Assembly (NCBI GenBank): GCA_041690355.1
Contig: JAWLHK010000006.1
Location: 62,001 to 126,000, forward strand
Length of the DNA stretch: 64,000 nt
Direction of reading: 5' to 3'
DNA from: JAWLHK01 sp041690355 [NCBI: bacterium]
GTDB taxonomy: Bacteria > J088 > JAWLBW01
The notes under the pieces are model-generated. The model was not told the DNA's origin. It searched no databases and saw only the letters and a list, made by a program, of their open reading frames with translations. The position numbers and the translations under genes were made by a program. Shown here piece by piece: positions 9,303-17,672 of this stretch. The stretch's first letter is position 1; the number at the start of each line of letters is the position of its first letter.

Positions 9303-10667
9303 TCAGAGCTTGACTTTCTGTTCCTTGAGACGCTTCTGCACTCGCTCGACGAAGTGGGTGTCGTAGTTGCCGGCGGCGAAATCCGCGTCTTCGCAGACGA
9401 GCTTCAGAAAGGGGATGTTCGTCTTGATCCCCTCGATGTGGTAATTCTCGAGCGCCTCGCGCAGCCGACGAACGGCTTCGGTGCGCGTCTCGCCCCACAC
9501 GATCAGCTTGGCGATCATCGGGTCGTAGTGCATCGTCACCTCGTTCCCCTCGCGGAAACCGGCATCGACGCGGATGTGCTCGCCCAGCGGCTCGACGTAC
9601 TTCGTCAGCCTGCCCGGCGAGGGGAAGAAGTTGTTCGGGTTCTCGGCGTAGATGCGCGCTTCGATGGCGTGCCCTTTCTGCGCGACCGAGGCCGGATCGA
9701 AGGAGATCCCTTCGCCGGCCGCGATACGCAGCTGCTGTTCGACGAGATCGAGCCCGCTCACCATTTCGGTCACGGGGTGCTCGACCTGGAGACGGGTGTT
9801 CATCTCGAGAAAGTAGTAATTGCGGTGCATGTCGACGAGGCACTCGATGGTGCCCGCATTCACGTAGTCGACCGCCTTACCCGCCGCGACGGCCATCGCC
9901 GTCATCTTCTCGCGCAGCTCGGGCGTGATGAAGGGGCTGGGGCTCTCTTCGATGATTTTCTGATGGCGGCGCTGCACTGAGCATTCCCGCTCGAACACGT
10001 GATGGACATTCCCTTTGCCGTCGCCGAGAATCTGGATCTCGATGTGGTGTGGACCTTCGACGTACTTCTCGAGATAGACCGAGTCGTCGCCGAACGCCTG
10101 CGCCGCGCGCGCCTGGGCGGCCTGCAGCGCCTTCTCCAGTTCCTCTTCGCTCTTGACCACCTGCATGCCGATGCCGCCGCCTCCGGCCGCGGCCTTGACG
10201 ATGATCGGATAGGAAATCGCGGCGGCGTGGTTGCGCGCCTCCTCGATGCCCCGCACGGGGCCCGGGGTGCCGGGGACGACCGGAATGGCGTGGGCGCGCA
10301 CCAGTTCGCGTGCCGCGGTCTTGTTCCCCATTCGCTCCGCGGCGTCGGGGCGCGGGCCGATGAAGGCGATGCCATGGTCCTTGCAGGCCTGCATGAGCAC
10401 CGGGTTTTCGCTCAGAAATCCGTAGCCCGGGTGGATGGCCTCGGCCCCCGTCGAACGCGCCGCTTCGACGATGCGTTCGACCTGCAGGTAGCTTTCGAGC
10501 GGCGAAGCGCCGCCGATGTGCACCGCCTCGTCGGCTTCGGAAACGTAGGGAAGGTCGCGGTCGGCGTCGGAGTAGACCGCGACGGTCTGCACGCCCATCC
10601 GCTTGCAGGTGCGGATGACGCGGCGGGCGATCTCGCCCCGGTTGGCAATCAGGATTTTCTTGAACAT
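9303..10667 (-). CDS. accC: Biotin carboxylase subunit (acyl-CoA carboxylase)
   Basis: A 454-residue ATP-grasp enzyme that carboxylates biotin on a carrier protein using ATP and bicarbonate. It begins FKKILIANRGEIARRVIRT. It has the GGGGIGM glycine loop near 164, ERECSVQRRHQK near 231 and the EMNTRLQVEH catalytic segment near 287. It ends before any carrier domain, so the carrier is the separate 70-residue protein downstream. GAGGT stands 4-8 bases before the ATG. Whether it serves fatty acid synthesis or an acyl-CoA degradation pathway cannot be told from the sequence alone. The adjoining crotonase favours catabolism, so the symbol is a family name. Confidence 0.93.
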   Translation of the reverse strand: MFKKILIANRGEIARRVIRTCKRMGVQTVAVYSDADRDLPYVSEADEAVHIGGASPLESYLQVERIVEAARSTGAEAIHPGYGFLSENPVLMQACKDHGIAFIGPRPDAAERMGNKTAARELVRAHAIPVVPGTPGPVRGIEEARNHAAAISYPIIVKAAAGGGGIGMQVVKSEEELEKALQAAQARAAQAFGDDSVYLEKYVEGPHHIEIQILGDGKGNVHHVFERECSVQRRHQKIIEESPSPFITPELREKMTAMAVAAGKAVDYVNAGTIECLVDMHRNYYFLEMNTRLQVEHPVTEMVSGLDLVEQQLRIAAGEGISFDPASVAQKGHAIEARIYAENPNNFFPSPGRLTKYVEPLGEHIRVDAGFREGNEVTMHYDPMIAKLIVWGETRTEAVRRLREALENYHIEGIKTNIPFLKLVCEDADFAAGNYDTHFVERVQKRLKEQKVKL

Positions 10668-10834
10668 CGCTACCTCACATCGTCCTCGGATGCTGATCGG
10701 GGAGCGCGGAACGGTTCAGCCGGGTCCGCAAACGAAAGCATGCATGGTAAGCAACGGGGCGCCTTCGGGTCAATGCCTGACGCCCGAAAACCGCAGGCGG
10801 GGCGGCGAAAAACCGAGTCGGGCAGAGGGAGGGA

Positions 10835-11494
10835 ATGGTCATCAGGCGAGTCAGTTGCTACCATGGGAACAAAGCGCTCAAACTTCCACGCCGTTCCCCC
10901 GCGATACCTGTGAAACCTGCCAGACCGCTCGTCTACTTCTCCATCGACTGCGAATCGTCGGGCCCCGTCCCCGGCCTGTTCAACCTGATTTCCCTGGGCG
11001 TCGTCGCCGTACACCAGGAGCAGACCCCCGAGGGGCCGCGGCACCGCAAGGGGAACGAGAAGTACTGGGAGCTGCAGCTCGCCTATCCCGGATGGGAAGA
11101 CGAAGCAGAACAGATTCACCGGCTTTCGCGCGAGCGGCTTGCCGAAAAGGGGCTCCCGCCGGCCCAGGTCATGCAGGAGCTTCGCGAGTGGACGCTCGAG
11201 CAGTGCGCAAAGGGAGAAAAGCCGGTTTTCGTCGGCCACAACGCGCCGTTCGACTGGATGTACGTGAACTACTACTTTCACGCCTTCGACGTCCCCAATC
11301 CCTACGGTTATAACGGGATGGACACGAAGGCCTATGCGGGGGGCAAGCACCGGCTGCTCTGGCCCGATACGAGCAAGGAGAAGCTGCTCGAACTCTATCC
11401 GAGACTCGAAGCCCCTCCCGAGCACCTCGTGCACGACGCGCTCGTCGACGCGCGCTTTCAGGCCGACATTCTCATCGCGCTGCTCGATGACTGA
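10835..11494 (+). CDS. DEDDh-family 3'-5' exonuclease
   Basis: The three exonuclease motifs are visible: SIDCES (Exo I, acids D and E), GHNAPFDWMYVN (Exo II, D) and HDALVDARFQ (Exo III, H and D). The protein belongs to the RNase T / DNA polymerase epsilon-type superfamily. Its substrate, RNA or DNA, is not evident. The ATG at 10835 follows AGAGGGAGGGA, but the first 25 residues are unlike the family. A GTG at 10910, directly before KPARPLVYFSID, is an alternative start. It is a single gene, divergent from accC and convergent with the next gene. Confidence 0.82.
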   Translation: MVIRRVSCYHGNKALKLPRRSPAIPVKPARPLVYFSIDCESSGPVPGLFNLISLGVVAVHQEQTPEGPRHRKGNEKYWELQLAYPGWEDEAEQIHRLSRERLAEKGLPPAQVMQELREWTLEQCAKGEKPVFVGHNAPFDWMYVNYYFHAFDVPNPYGYNGMDTKAYAGGKHRLLWPDTSKEKLLELYPRLEAPPEHLVHDALVDARFQADILIALLDD

Positions 11495-11508
11495 GGCCCG
11501 CGACGGCG

Positions 11509-11955
11509 TCAACGATAGCGGATGCCGCTCTCGTCGAGCGTGACGCTTCCGTCTGCGGCGTTCACCCGCACGGGCGCGGGCGGATACCCCGTGAAGGCCC
11601 CATCGAGCCGCTCGAGAACGTAGGCGGCGTCGAAGCTCGAGAGCCCTGCCGAGCGTCGCACGATGCCGTCGTACGCGTCAAGGCCGGCGCCGATGTCGAC
11701 CAGCCGGCCGACGAGATCGTAGAAGAGCAGGGCCATGGCAGTCTCACGCGCCCGCACGCCCGCCCAGCTTGCGCGCGCAATTTCGATCACCGCAGACCCT
11801 GGCGTGCCTGCAGGCACCCGCAGCCGTTCGTGGACGATGAAAAGCGACGTATCGTCTGCGGGCAGTGACGCCGCGTCGGCGTAGAGCGCGTGGCGCACGT
11901 TAGGCTGTGCGCCCGGCATCGGCGCGGGGCGCGTATAGACCGTCCGCCGGATCAT
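11509..11955 (-). CDS. Hypothetical protein, operon partner of a foldase-like lipoprotein
   Basis: A 148-residue soluble protein of no family I recognise. It has no signal peptide and no cysteines. Reality is supported by an 8-base gap to the upstream lipoprotein gene on the same strand and by coding-like composition. The order suggests translation coupling and a shared role in the envelope or secretion, which is inference only. Confidence 0.6.
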   Translation of the reverse strand: MIRRTVYTRPAPMPGAQPNVRHALYADAASLPADDTSLFIVHERLRVPAGTPGSAVIEIARASWAGVRARETAMALLFYDLVGRLVDIGAGLDAYDGIVRRSAGLSSFDAAYVLERLDGAFTGYPPAPVRVNAADGSVTLDESGIRYR

Positions 11956-11963
11956 GGGCCGAA

Positions 11964-12836
11964 TCAGTCGCAGTTCAGCGAAATCGGCGGCGCAGCCTGT
12001 TCGTAGTCGAAGCGCACGCGCTCGTCGTTGATACAGACGCGCAGAGCGGCGGCTTCACGCGCCAGCCAGTCGCTGAACTGAATTTCGGGAAACACGGCGG
12101 CATCGAGCTGGACGATCCCTTTTTCCGTTGCCCGGTGGCGCACGATGGCCGCGCCGTCATGCACGGTAAACACGGCGCGCAGCACCGCATTCTCGCCGGC
12201 CCCCTGGGCCAGAGGCGCGAGCCGTTCGAGTGCCGCCGCCTGCTCGTTTTCGTTCGCCGAGAACACGGCGGGAACGGCGCCAGCCGCCTTGCCGTCGGCC
12301 GACATCGCAAAGGCCGTAATGCGCGCCCCGCTCGATACGGCGTCGGCGAAGGCGACCTTGCCGGCGTCGATCTGCTTGAGGAACTGCTCTGCGCGGTAAC
12401 GGGCATCGTCGCGGGCGACCCCGGTGCGGTCGTAAACGCCATGCAGCTTCTGCAGGGCCATGTCGGGGAGCAGGGCGGTTTCGAGAAAGGCATCGCCGGT
12501 GGGCCCGTAGATCTGTTGTACCCGTACGTATAGGTCTTTCGTTTTCTTGTCGGCTTTGAGGCGGTCGCGTTCGGCCGACAGCTGCTCCCGGCTGATCGGT
12601 TCGCCGTACTTTTCGAGAACTGCGGCGGCCGCCCAGCCTTCGATGATGCCGCGCGCGGCATGCGCCCGCGAGAACTTCGGCCGCACGATCTGCATCTGTT
12701 CCGCCCGTTTCCCGAGCATGTCTTCACTCAGGCGGCGCTCGCCCACCTGGACGATGCTCTGGTTCTTGCGGCACGCCGTCACGCCTGAGAGGAGCAGGGC
12801 GGCCGTGAGAAGAACGAGTGGACGATATGCGCGCAT
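11964..12836 (-). CDS. Lipoprotein with a SurA/PpiC-like N-terminal chaperone region
   Basis: 290 residues with a lipoprotein signal ending SGVTAC (Cys22). After it, the QVGERRLSED and EGWAAAAVLEKYG segments (about 30-80) resemble the N-terminal helical domain of parvulin-type foldases such as SurA and PrsA. I cannot see a convincing parvulin catalytic domain in the remainder, so it may be a chaperone-only or diverged form. A reading-frame extension to 13046 is rejected because it lacks the signal and overlaps bioA. TATCAT at 12869-12874 is a possible -10 element with about 28 bases of leader. Confidence 0.65.
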   Translation of the reverse strand: MRAYRPLVLLTAALLLSGVTACRKNQSIVQVGERRLSEDMLGKRAEQMQIVRPKFSRAHAARGIIEGWAAAAVLEKYGEPISREQLSAERDRLKADKKTKDLYVRVQQIYGPTGDAFLETALLPDMALQKLHGVYDRTGVARDDARYRAEQFLKQIDAGKVAFADAVSSGARITAFAMSADGKAAGAVPAVFSANENEQAAALERLAPLAQGAGENAVLRAVFTVHDGAAIVRHRATEKGIVQLDAAVFPEIQFSDWLAREAAALRVCINDERVRFDYEQAAPPISLNCD

Positions 12837-12943
12837 GGCAACTCCGACGGTTAAGGGAAGGAAGCAAGATGATAGCACACCGGGCGCCGCGCCTTCACCC
12901 TGACGGCGTGCCGATGCGTTCGGCGCGCGCCGTCGCGTTCCGC

Positions 12944-12949
12944 TAAAAT
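12944..12949 (+). promoter_or_regulatory. -10 element 7 bases before the bioA ATG
   Basis: TAAAAT is followed by exactly 7 bases and then the ATG at 12957. No convincing -35 is seen. The geometry implies a leaderless bioA mRNA. Confidence 0.4.
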
Positions 12950-12956
12950 GAAGGCC

Positions 12957-14303
12957 ATGTCCCGCACGCTTGAACTCCTTGAACTCGAGCGCCGGCACGT
13001 GTGGCCCCCCTACACGCAGGCGCGCGCCTATTTCGAACATGCCCACCCCGTCATCGAGCGGGGCGAAGGGGTTTTTCTTTTCGACACCGAGGGCCGGCGG
13101 TACTACGACGCGTTTTCATCGTGGTGGGTCAACCTGCACGGGCACAGCCACCCGGCGCTGAACGCGGCGCTGGCCGAACAGGCGGCGCGCGTCGCGCACA
13201 CGGCCATGGCGGGCCAGACGAACGACCAGGCGGTGCTGCTCGCCGCCGAGCTTGCGGCCATGGCGCCGCAGGGCCTGACGCGCGTCTTCTTTTCGGATAA
13301 CGGCAGCACGGCGGTCGAAGTGGCCATGAAGATGGCCTTTCAGTACTTCCGCAACCGCGGCGAGACACGGCGGGTCAAATTCGCCGCCTTGACGGGCGCT
13401 TATCACGGCGACACCCTCGGCACGGTAGCCCTGGGCGGCATCGACATCTTTCACGCCATTTATCGGCCCATCACCATACCCGTCGTGCGCGCGCCCGCCC
13501 CCGCCTGCGGCGCCTGTCCCTACGGGCGCACGCGCTCGTCCTGCCAGGGCGAGTGCGCCGCCGACATCGAAGCGGCGCTGCTCCCGCATGCCGACGAACT
13601 CTGTGCCGTCGTGGTCGAGCCGCTCGTGCAGGGGGCCGTCGGCATGGGCATCTACAGTCCCGAAGTGCTGCGCCGCCTGCGTGCCTTCTGCGACCGGCAC
13701 GGCATCCTGCTCATCGACGACGAGGTCGCCATGGGGTTCGGCCGCACCGGTCGGGTCTGGGCGTGCGAGCACGCGGGTATCGTTCCCGACATCATCTGCG
13801 CCGCGAAGGGGCTGACCGGCGGCTATCTGCCCATGGCGGTCACGCTCGTCGCCGACTGGCTGTATGAAGGGTTCTTTGGGGAACCCGGAGATTCGCGCGC
13901 CTTCTACCACGGCCATTCGTTTACGGGGAACCCGTTGGCGGCGGCGGTCGCCCGGGTGAGCCTGCGCCTGTTGCGCGAAGAGCGCCTCCCTGAAATGGAG
14001 GAGAAGCTTGCCGCCTTCGGCGCCGTCATGCGTTTTTTTGCCGCCCGGCCCTGGTGCGGCGACGCGCGCTGGCTCGGCATGGTCGGCGCCTTCGATCTGC
14101 GCGCCCCCGACGGCACGCCGTTCCCCGCAGACTACGGCATGGGCCGCCGGGTGAATATCATGGCGCGCGAAGAAGGGGTCTATCTGCGCCCGCTCGGCGA
14201 CACGGTATACCTGATGCCCCCCTTGTCGATCACCGCGGCCGAGCTGGGCGACATGGGCGCGCGAATCGAACGGGCCATCGACAGGGCGCTGGCAACGGTA
14301 TGA
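12957..14303 (+). CDS. bioA: Adenosylmethionine-8-amino-7-oxononanoate aminotransferase
   Basis: BioA transfers the amino group of S-adenosylmethionine to KAPA, giving DAPA in biotin synthesis; it uses pyridoxal phosphate. The product is 448 residues from the ATG at 12957 (451 from the ATG at 12948). Visible are RRHVWPPYTQ near 14, SSWWVNLHGHSHP near 55, DDEVAMGFGRTG near 254 and AAKGLTGGYLPMA near 281 with the PLP lysine. A cysteine-containing insert (CGACPYGRTRSSCQGEC) near 183 is seen in one subgroup of BioA enzymes. No other biotin genes are in the window, though a biotin carboxylase lies 2.3 kb away. Confidence 0.93.
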   Translation: MSRTLELLELERRHVWPPYTQARAYFEHAHPVIERGEGVFLFDTEGRRYYDAFSSWWVNLHGHSHPALNAALAEQAARVAHTAMAGQTNDQAVLLAAELAAMAPQGLTRVFFSDNGSTAVEVAMKMAFQYFRNRGETRRVKFAALTGAYHGDTLGTVALGGIDIFHAIYRPITIPVVRAPAPACGACPYGRTRSSCQGECAADIEAALLPHADELCAVVVEPLVQGAVGMGIYSPEVLRRLRAFCDRHGILLIDDEVAMGFGRTGRVWACEHAGIVPDIICAAKGLTGGYLPMAVTLVADWLYEGFFGEPGDSRAFYHGHSFTGNPLAAAVARVSLRLLREERLPEMEEKLAAFGAVMRFFAARPWCGDARWLGMVGAFDLRAPDGTPFPADYGMGRRVNIMAREEGVYLRPLGDTVYLMPPLSITAAELGDMGARIERAIDRALATV

Positions 14304-14743
14304 GCGACGCCACGGGCAAGGTGAACGTTCCGCGGGCAGAACGGGTGTTCGCCCCGGTGCGGGCCGTGCTCGATCCGCGCGTGCTCCAGAGCGCCGTCTG
14401 GGGGGGGCGCTCGTCGACCCTCGTCATCGACGCGTGGCTCGAGGGGCGCGTGCATCTCTGCGTCACCGAGCAGATCATGGCCGAGTATTTTGCTGCCTTG
14501 CGACGCATGCTGCAGGTTCCGCTCGGGAGTTCCGTGGCCGACCATCTGCGTACCGGCGAGTCGGTGCGCGCCTTCATCGTGCCCCGCGCCTCGGGGGTGC
14601 CCGAAGACCGGCTGATCGCCTGCGCTCAAGCCGCGACGGCCGAGTCGGTGGTCACGCACGACGAGACGCTGCTCGACCTGGGCCAGGTGGGGTCCGTGCG
14701 TATGGAGACCCCGGGCGAGTTCGTGCGACGCCATCTCTCCTGA
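14300..14743 (+). CDS. PIN-domain-like protein with altered active site
   Basis: A 147-residue protein whose start overlaps the bioA stop by ATGA. It follows the pattern of PIN-family nuclease toxins: hydrophobic strand with Asp (AVLDPRVL, 23-30 region), WLEGRVHLCVTEQIMAEY with Glu, PEDRLIACA with Asp, and VVTHDETLLDL with the last Asp. The usual D-T-N at the first strand is D-P-R, so one conserved position is changed and activity is uncertain. No antitoxin gene is beside it. The coupling to bioA is odd for a toxin and may mean it has been recruited or is decaying. Confidence 0.65.
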   Translation: MSDATGKVNVPRAERVFAPVRAVLDPRVLQSAVWGGRSSTLVIDAWLEGRVHLCVTEQIMAEYFAALRRMLQVPLGSSVADHLRTGESVRAFIVPRASGVPEDRLIACAQAATAESVVTHDETLLDLGQVGSVRMETPGEFVRRHLS

Positions 14744-14764
14744 GGTATGCTGGTCGTCTTGCGT

Positions 14765-15976
14765 ATGCCGCTTCGCCTCGCGATCGTTCTCCTGACACTT
14801 CTGCACTACGCCTGCGGGACGCTGCTCGCCGTCGAGAAGCGGACGCCCGTGGATCGCGTGTTCGAGCGGCAGGGGGGCATCGAGCGTCGTGACGGCCGCC
14901 TGTACGAGCTCAGTTCGACCGCGACCTTTGTTCCGGATGGGACGGTGGCCGTCGAGGGAAACGTCCTTCGCACGGATCTCTGCCGGCAATACGCCCGGGT
15001 GGGCTACCGGGTCGAGACCGAAACGCAGAAGATCCCGGCGGCGAGCGGGGTCGCCGTCGATGCGGGCCTGCTCGGGGCGGGGCTGCTGGCGGCGGTCTTC
15101 GCCGACGGGGCCGGCGCCAAGACCGCAATCGTCCTGGGCGCCGCCGTACCCCTGGCCGTCGACGGCTGGCGCTATTTCAGCCGGCCGGTGACGGCGAGCC
15201 CGGCGCTCACCCGGATCGAGCCCGAAGTTCCGGGCGCCGCCGGCTCGTATCCTTGCGGGCAGACCGATGCCGGCGGCGTGCGGCTCGAGTTCGCCGGCGA
15301 GACGACCCGGGTCTCGGGCGGGCGCTTTGCCGTTCGCATTCCTGAATCACGCGTGAGCAGCTCGGGCGGCCCGATCCTTACGGCCCATGCGCGCATACTT
15401 GCGGCAGAAGGCCCCTTCGAGCTGGGCCCGCAATCCCTGGCGCTCGGCGTCACGCTGGCGACCTATCGGGCTTTGCGCAGCGAAGCCGAGACCACGCGTT
15501 CGCTGACGGCTTCGGCGCGCTTCGTCATGGCCTATCCCGAATCGGCCAGCGCGGCGGTCATGCGCCAGATTCTCGTTCGGGAGCTCGCGCATGCCCCGAC
15601 CGAAGAGGAGCTGCGGGCGGTGCTCGATCTGCCGCAGTTGCCGCCGGAGCTGCGCAAGCCCGCGGCGGCCCGTTACATGGACCTGCGGGTCGATCGGCTG
15701 CGCCGGTCGATACCGGAGGTCCTTCTGGGCATTCACCGCGACGATCGCGATGCCAACACGTTCCTGCTGAACGGGTTTGCCGAAGAGGGCCTGGCGGCCA
15801 CGCAGCGCCGCAAGGACGGCCTCGCGGCCCTCTGTGCAGCCGTGTCGGAGCTCGACCTGCGGGAGGAAGACCGGCGTGACCGGAACCGCCGGGAGTGGCA
15901 CGCCGAGCTTGTCTCGCAAGTGGGAGAAGTCGATGCCGCGACGGCCATGCGCTACCTGGGCCAGTGCGGGAAATGA
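14765..15976 (+). CDS. Putative lipoprotein of unknown function
   Basis: 403 residues from the ATG at 14765. The signal peptide ends with the lipobox HYACG (Cys17). A hydrophobic glycine/alanine stretch near 90-125 could be a membrane-associated segment. The C-terminal third (about 240-400) is rich in Arg, Glu and Ala and predicted helical by eye. I do not recognise a family. It lies 21 bases after the PIN-like gene, possibly in one transcript. The stop codon TGA is the first unit of heptamer repeat R5. Confidence 0.7.
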   Translation: MPLRLAIVLLTLLHYACGTLLAVEKRTPVDRVFERQGGIERRDGRLYELSSTATFVPDGTVAVEGNVLRTDLCRQYARVGYRVETETQKIPAASGVAVDAGLLGAGLLAAVFADGAGAKTAIVLGAAVPLAVDGWRYFSRPVTASPALTRIEPEVPGAAGSYPCGQTDAGGVRLEFAGETTRVSGGRFAVRIPESRVSSSGGPILTAHARILAAEGPFELGPQSLALGVTLATYRALRSEAETTRSLTASARFVMAYPESASAAVMRQILVRELAHAPTEEELRAVLDLPQLPPELRKPAAARYMDLRVDRLRRSIPEVLLGIHRDDRDANTFLLNGFAEEGLAATQRRKDGLAALCAAVSELDLREEDRRDRNRREWHAELVSQVGEVDAATAMRYLGQCGK

Positions 15977-16090
15977 CGATTGACGATTGACGATTTACCC
16001 GAGTGACGAGTTACGAGTGACGAGTGAACGGCAAGAACAGAACGTGGTCCTTGCTTCGTTGGCGCTTGATGCTCGGCGCTCGGCGCTTCT
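15974..16090 (+). repeat. Heptamer repeat patch R5 (three families in tandem)
   Basis: Starts at the stop codon of the preceding lipoprotein gene. It has an ATTGACG-family block (15974-15998), an AGTGACG/AGTTACG block (16001-16027), a short AAGAACAGAACG stretch, and a GGCGCTT-family block (about 16052-16090: GGCGCTT, GATGCTC, GGCGCTC, GGCGCTT). This is the clearest case of several families joined end to end. Confidence 0.88.
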
Positions 16091-16150
16091 CCGCGAAGCG
16101 GGGGCCGTTTGTGCTATCCTGTACAGCGCACGTTTTCCTCAGGGGCTGCC

Positions 16151-16837
16151 ATGACACTGCTTCGCCGTTTTCTTGCTTCCGCAATCCTCGGTCTGCTCCT
16201 CGTGCCGGCTGTCTCGGCCGCCAATGAACCGCCCAAGAGCCCCGTCTTTCCGGCCTGGGACATGAAGAACCCGCTGGCCGAAGAGAAGCTGACCGCCGAG
16301 CAGCTGAAAGAGCTCGAAGAGGGGGAGATCATCACCTTCGCCCGCCCGAAGCCCAAGGGGTGGGACGGCGCGCATGTCGTCGCCGTCGGCCTCGTGAAGG
16401 CACCGGTCGAGAAAATCTACGAGGTGGTCATGGACTGTACCGGCCAGCCCAGGTACACGCCGCACCTCGAAGAGTGCAAGAACACGTATTCTCCGGGCAC
16501 CGATCCGGCAACGGCGACGACGTACAAGCAGTATCAGAAGCTCAAGTTCGGGTTCGGCTTCATTTCGAAGGAAGTCACCTACACGAATTCGATGTTCGCC
16601 ATTCGTCCGTGGGTGAGCGGCTGGGTGCTCGACAAGGGTGACATCGCGCAGAGCATCGGCTACTGGCGCGTGATTCCGTACAAGGACGGCGCGAATCTGC
16701 TGCTCTACGACGTCTACAGCGACCCGGGCATGGCCGTACCCGATTTCATTCAGGAAGCGCTGACGAAGAGCGATCTGCCGAACACGGTGGCGGCGTTCCG
16801 CGAAGAGATCCTGCGGCGCCAGGAGAACGGGAAGTAA
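16151..16837 (+). CDS. Secreted START/SRPBCC-like protein
   Basis: 228 residues with a cleavable signal peptide (PAVSAA-NEPP, cut near residue 23). The mature part has the START/SRPBCC pattern: VKAPVEKIYEVVMDCTGQPRYTPHLEECK (split here by eye into the helix after the first strands), central strands, and a long C-terminal helix. Such folds bind lipids or other hydrophobic ligands, and a secreted form may bind a periplasmic lipid, which is inference. AGGGG precedes the ATG by 5 bases. It may be cotranscribed with the next two genes (gaps 54 and 1 bases). Confidence 0.78.
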   Translation: MTLLRRFLASAILGLLLVPAVSAANEPPKSPVFPAWDMKNPLAEEKLTAEQLKELEEGEIITFARPKPKGWDGAHVVAVGLVKAPVEKIYEVVMDCTGQPRYTPHLEECKNTYSPGTDPATATTYKQYQKLKFGFGFISKEVTYTNSMFAIRPWVSGWVLDKGDIAQSIGYWRVIPYKDGANLLLYDVYSDPGMAVPDFIQEALTKSDLPNTVAAFREEILRRQENGK

Positions 16838-16891
16838 GCGTTTGCTCCGCCTGGAGTGAAGTGGTAAGGTTTCAGAGATCGTTCCGTAGAC

Positions 16892-17671
16892 ATGGCCATC
16901 AACGAAGAAAAAATCGGCGAAGTCCTCATCAAGGTCGGGGCCATCAATGCCCTGGATCTGGCGAAGGCGGCGCAGCACCAGAAGAAAGCGGGCGGCACGC
17001 TGACCGACGCGCTCATCGCCGTGAAGGCGGTCAGCGCCGAAGAGATGGGGCGTATCGCCGCGACCATGCTCAAGCTGCCGTTCGTCTCGCTGCGGGCCGT
17101 CTCGATTCCGCCCGAGATCGTCAAGCTGCTCCCCGAAGGGATCGCACAGAAGTACCGCTCCATCCCGCTCAAGGCCGAAGGCCGAAAGTTCTGGGTGGCC
17201 ATGAGCCAGCCGATGAACATGGACCACATCGACGCCCTGCGCTTCCGCCTCAACGGCGACGTCTACCCGGTGGTGACGCCGGAGACCGAGATGGAGCAGG
17301 GGCTCGAGTTCTATTACGGAAAACTCAAGCACCCGCCGCTCAGTCTGCCCCCCAGCTCCGGCCTTGCCTACGCGCCGGAGCAGTTCGACATCCGGCGGCA
17401 CCGTGCCGCGCAGAAGGCTCAGCAGGCGCCGGCTCCCGCGCCCCGTCCGGCTCCGGCGGCCCCCGCGGCGGCCGCTCCCGTCCCGGCCCCGGTGGCCCAG
17501 GCCGCTCCGCAGCCGCCTCCGGAAGCAGCGCCCCAGCCGGCTCCGGTCGTTGAGGAACCGCTCGAGGTACTCGAACTGATCCCCGAGCCCGAAGCTCCCG
17601 CCGCCGAGAACGCGCAGCCGAGCGACGAAGAGCTCATCGCGCAGCTGGCCAATTTCCTGCTCGGAAAATAA
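16892..17671 (+). CDS. MshEN (GspE N-terminal) domain protein with Pro/Ala linker
   Basis: 259 residues. The first 160 match the N-terminal domain of type II secretion/type IV pilus ATPases (MshEN): KIGEVLIKVGAINALDLAKA, then GTLTDALIAVKAVSAEEM and LKLPFVSL. In MshE this domain binds cyclic di-GMP. No ATPase domain follows. Instead there is a Pro/Ala-rich linker (about 165-215) and an acidic C-terminus ending DEELIAQLANFLLGK. It may act as a free c-di-GMP sensor or adaptor, which is inference. The next gene starts 1 base after its stop. Confidence 0.78.
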   Translation: MAINEEKIGEVLIKVGAINALDLAKAAQHQKKAGGTLTDALIAVKAVSAEEMGRIAATMLKLPFVSLRAVSIPPEIVKLLPEGIAQKYRSIPLKAEGRKFWVAMSQPMNMDHIDALRFRLNGDVYPVVTPETEMEQGLEFYYGKLKHPPLSLPPSSGLAYAPEQFDIRRHRAAQKAQQAPAPAPRPAPAAPAAAAPVPAPVAQAAPQPPPEAAPQPAPVVEEPLEVLELIPEPEAPAAENAQPSDEELIAQLANFLLGK

Positions 17672-17672
17672 C

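Noticed and set aside
8515-9843. A 442-codon version of the crotonase
   Set aside because: The first 185 codons are the wrong frame of accC; the crotonase proper starts at 9288 (or 9297).
15974-16090. CRISPR array interpretation of the repeat patches
   Set aside because: Units are 7 bases, head to tail, without spacers of constant length, and no cas genes are present.
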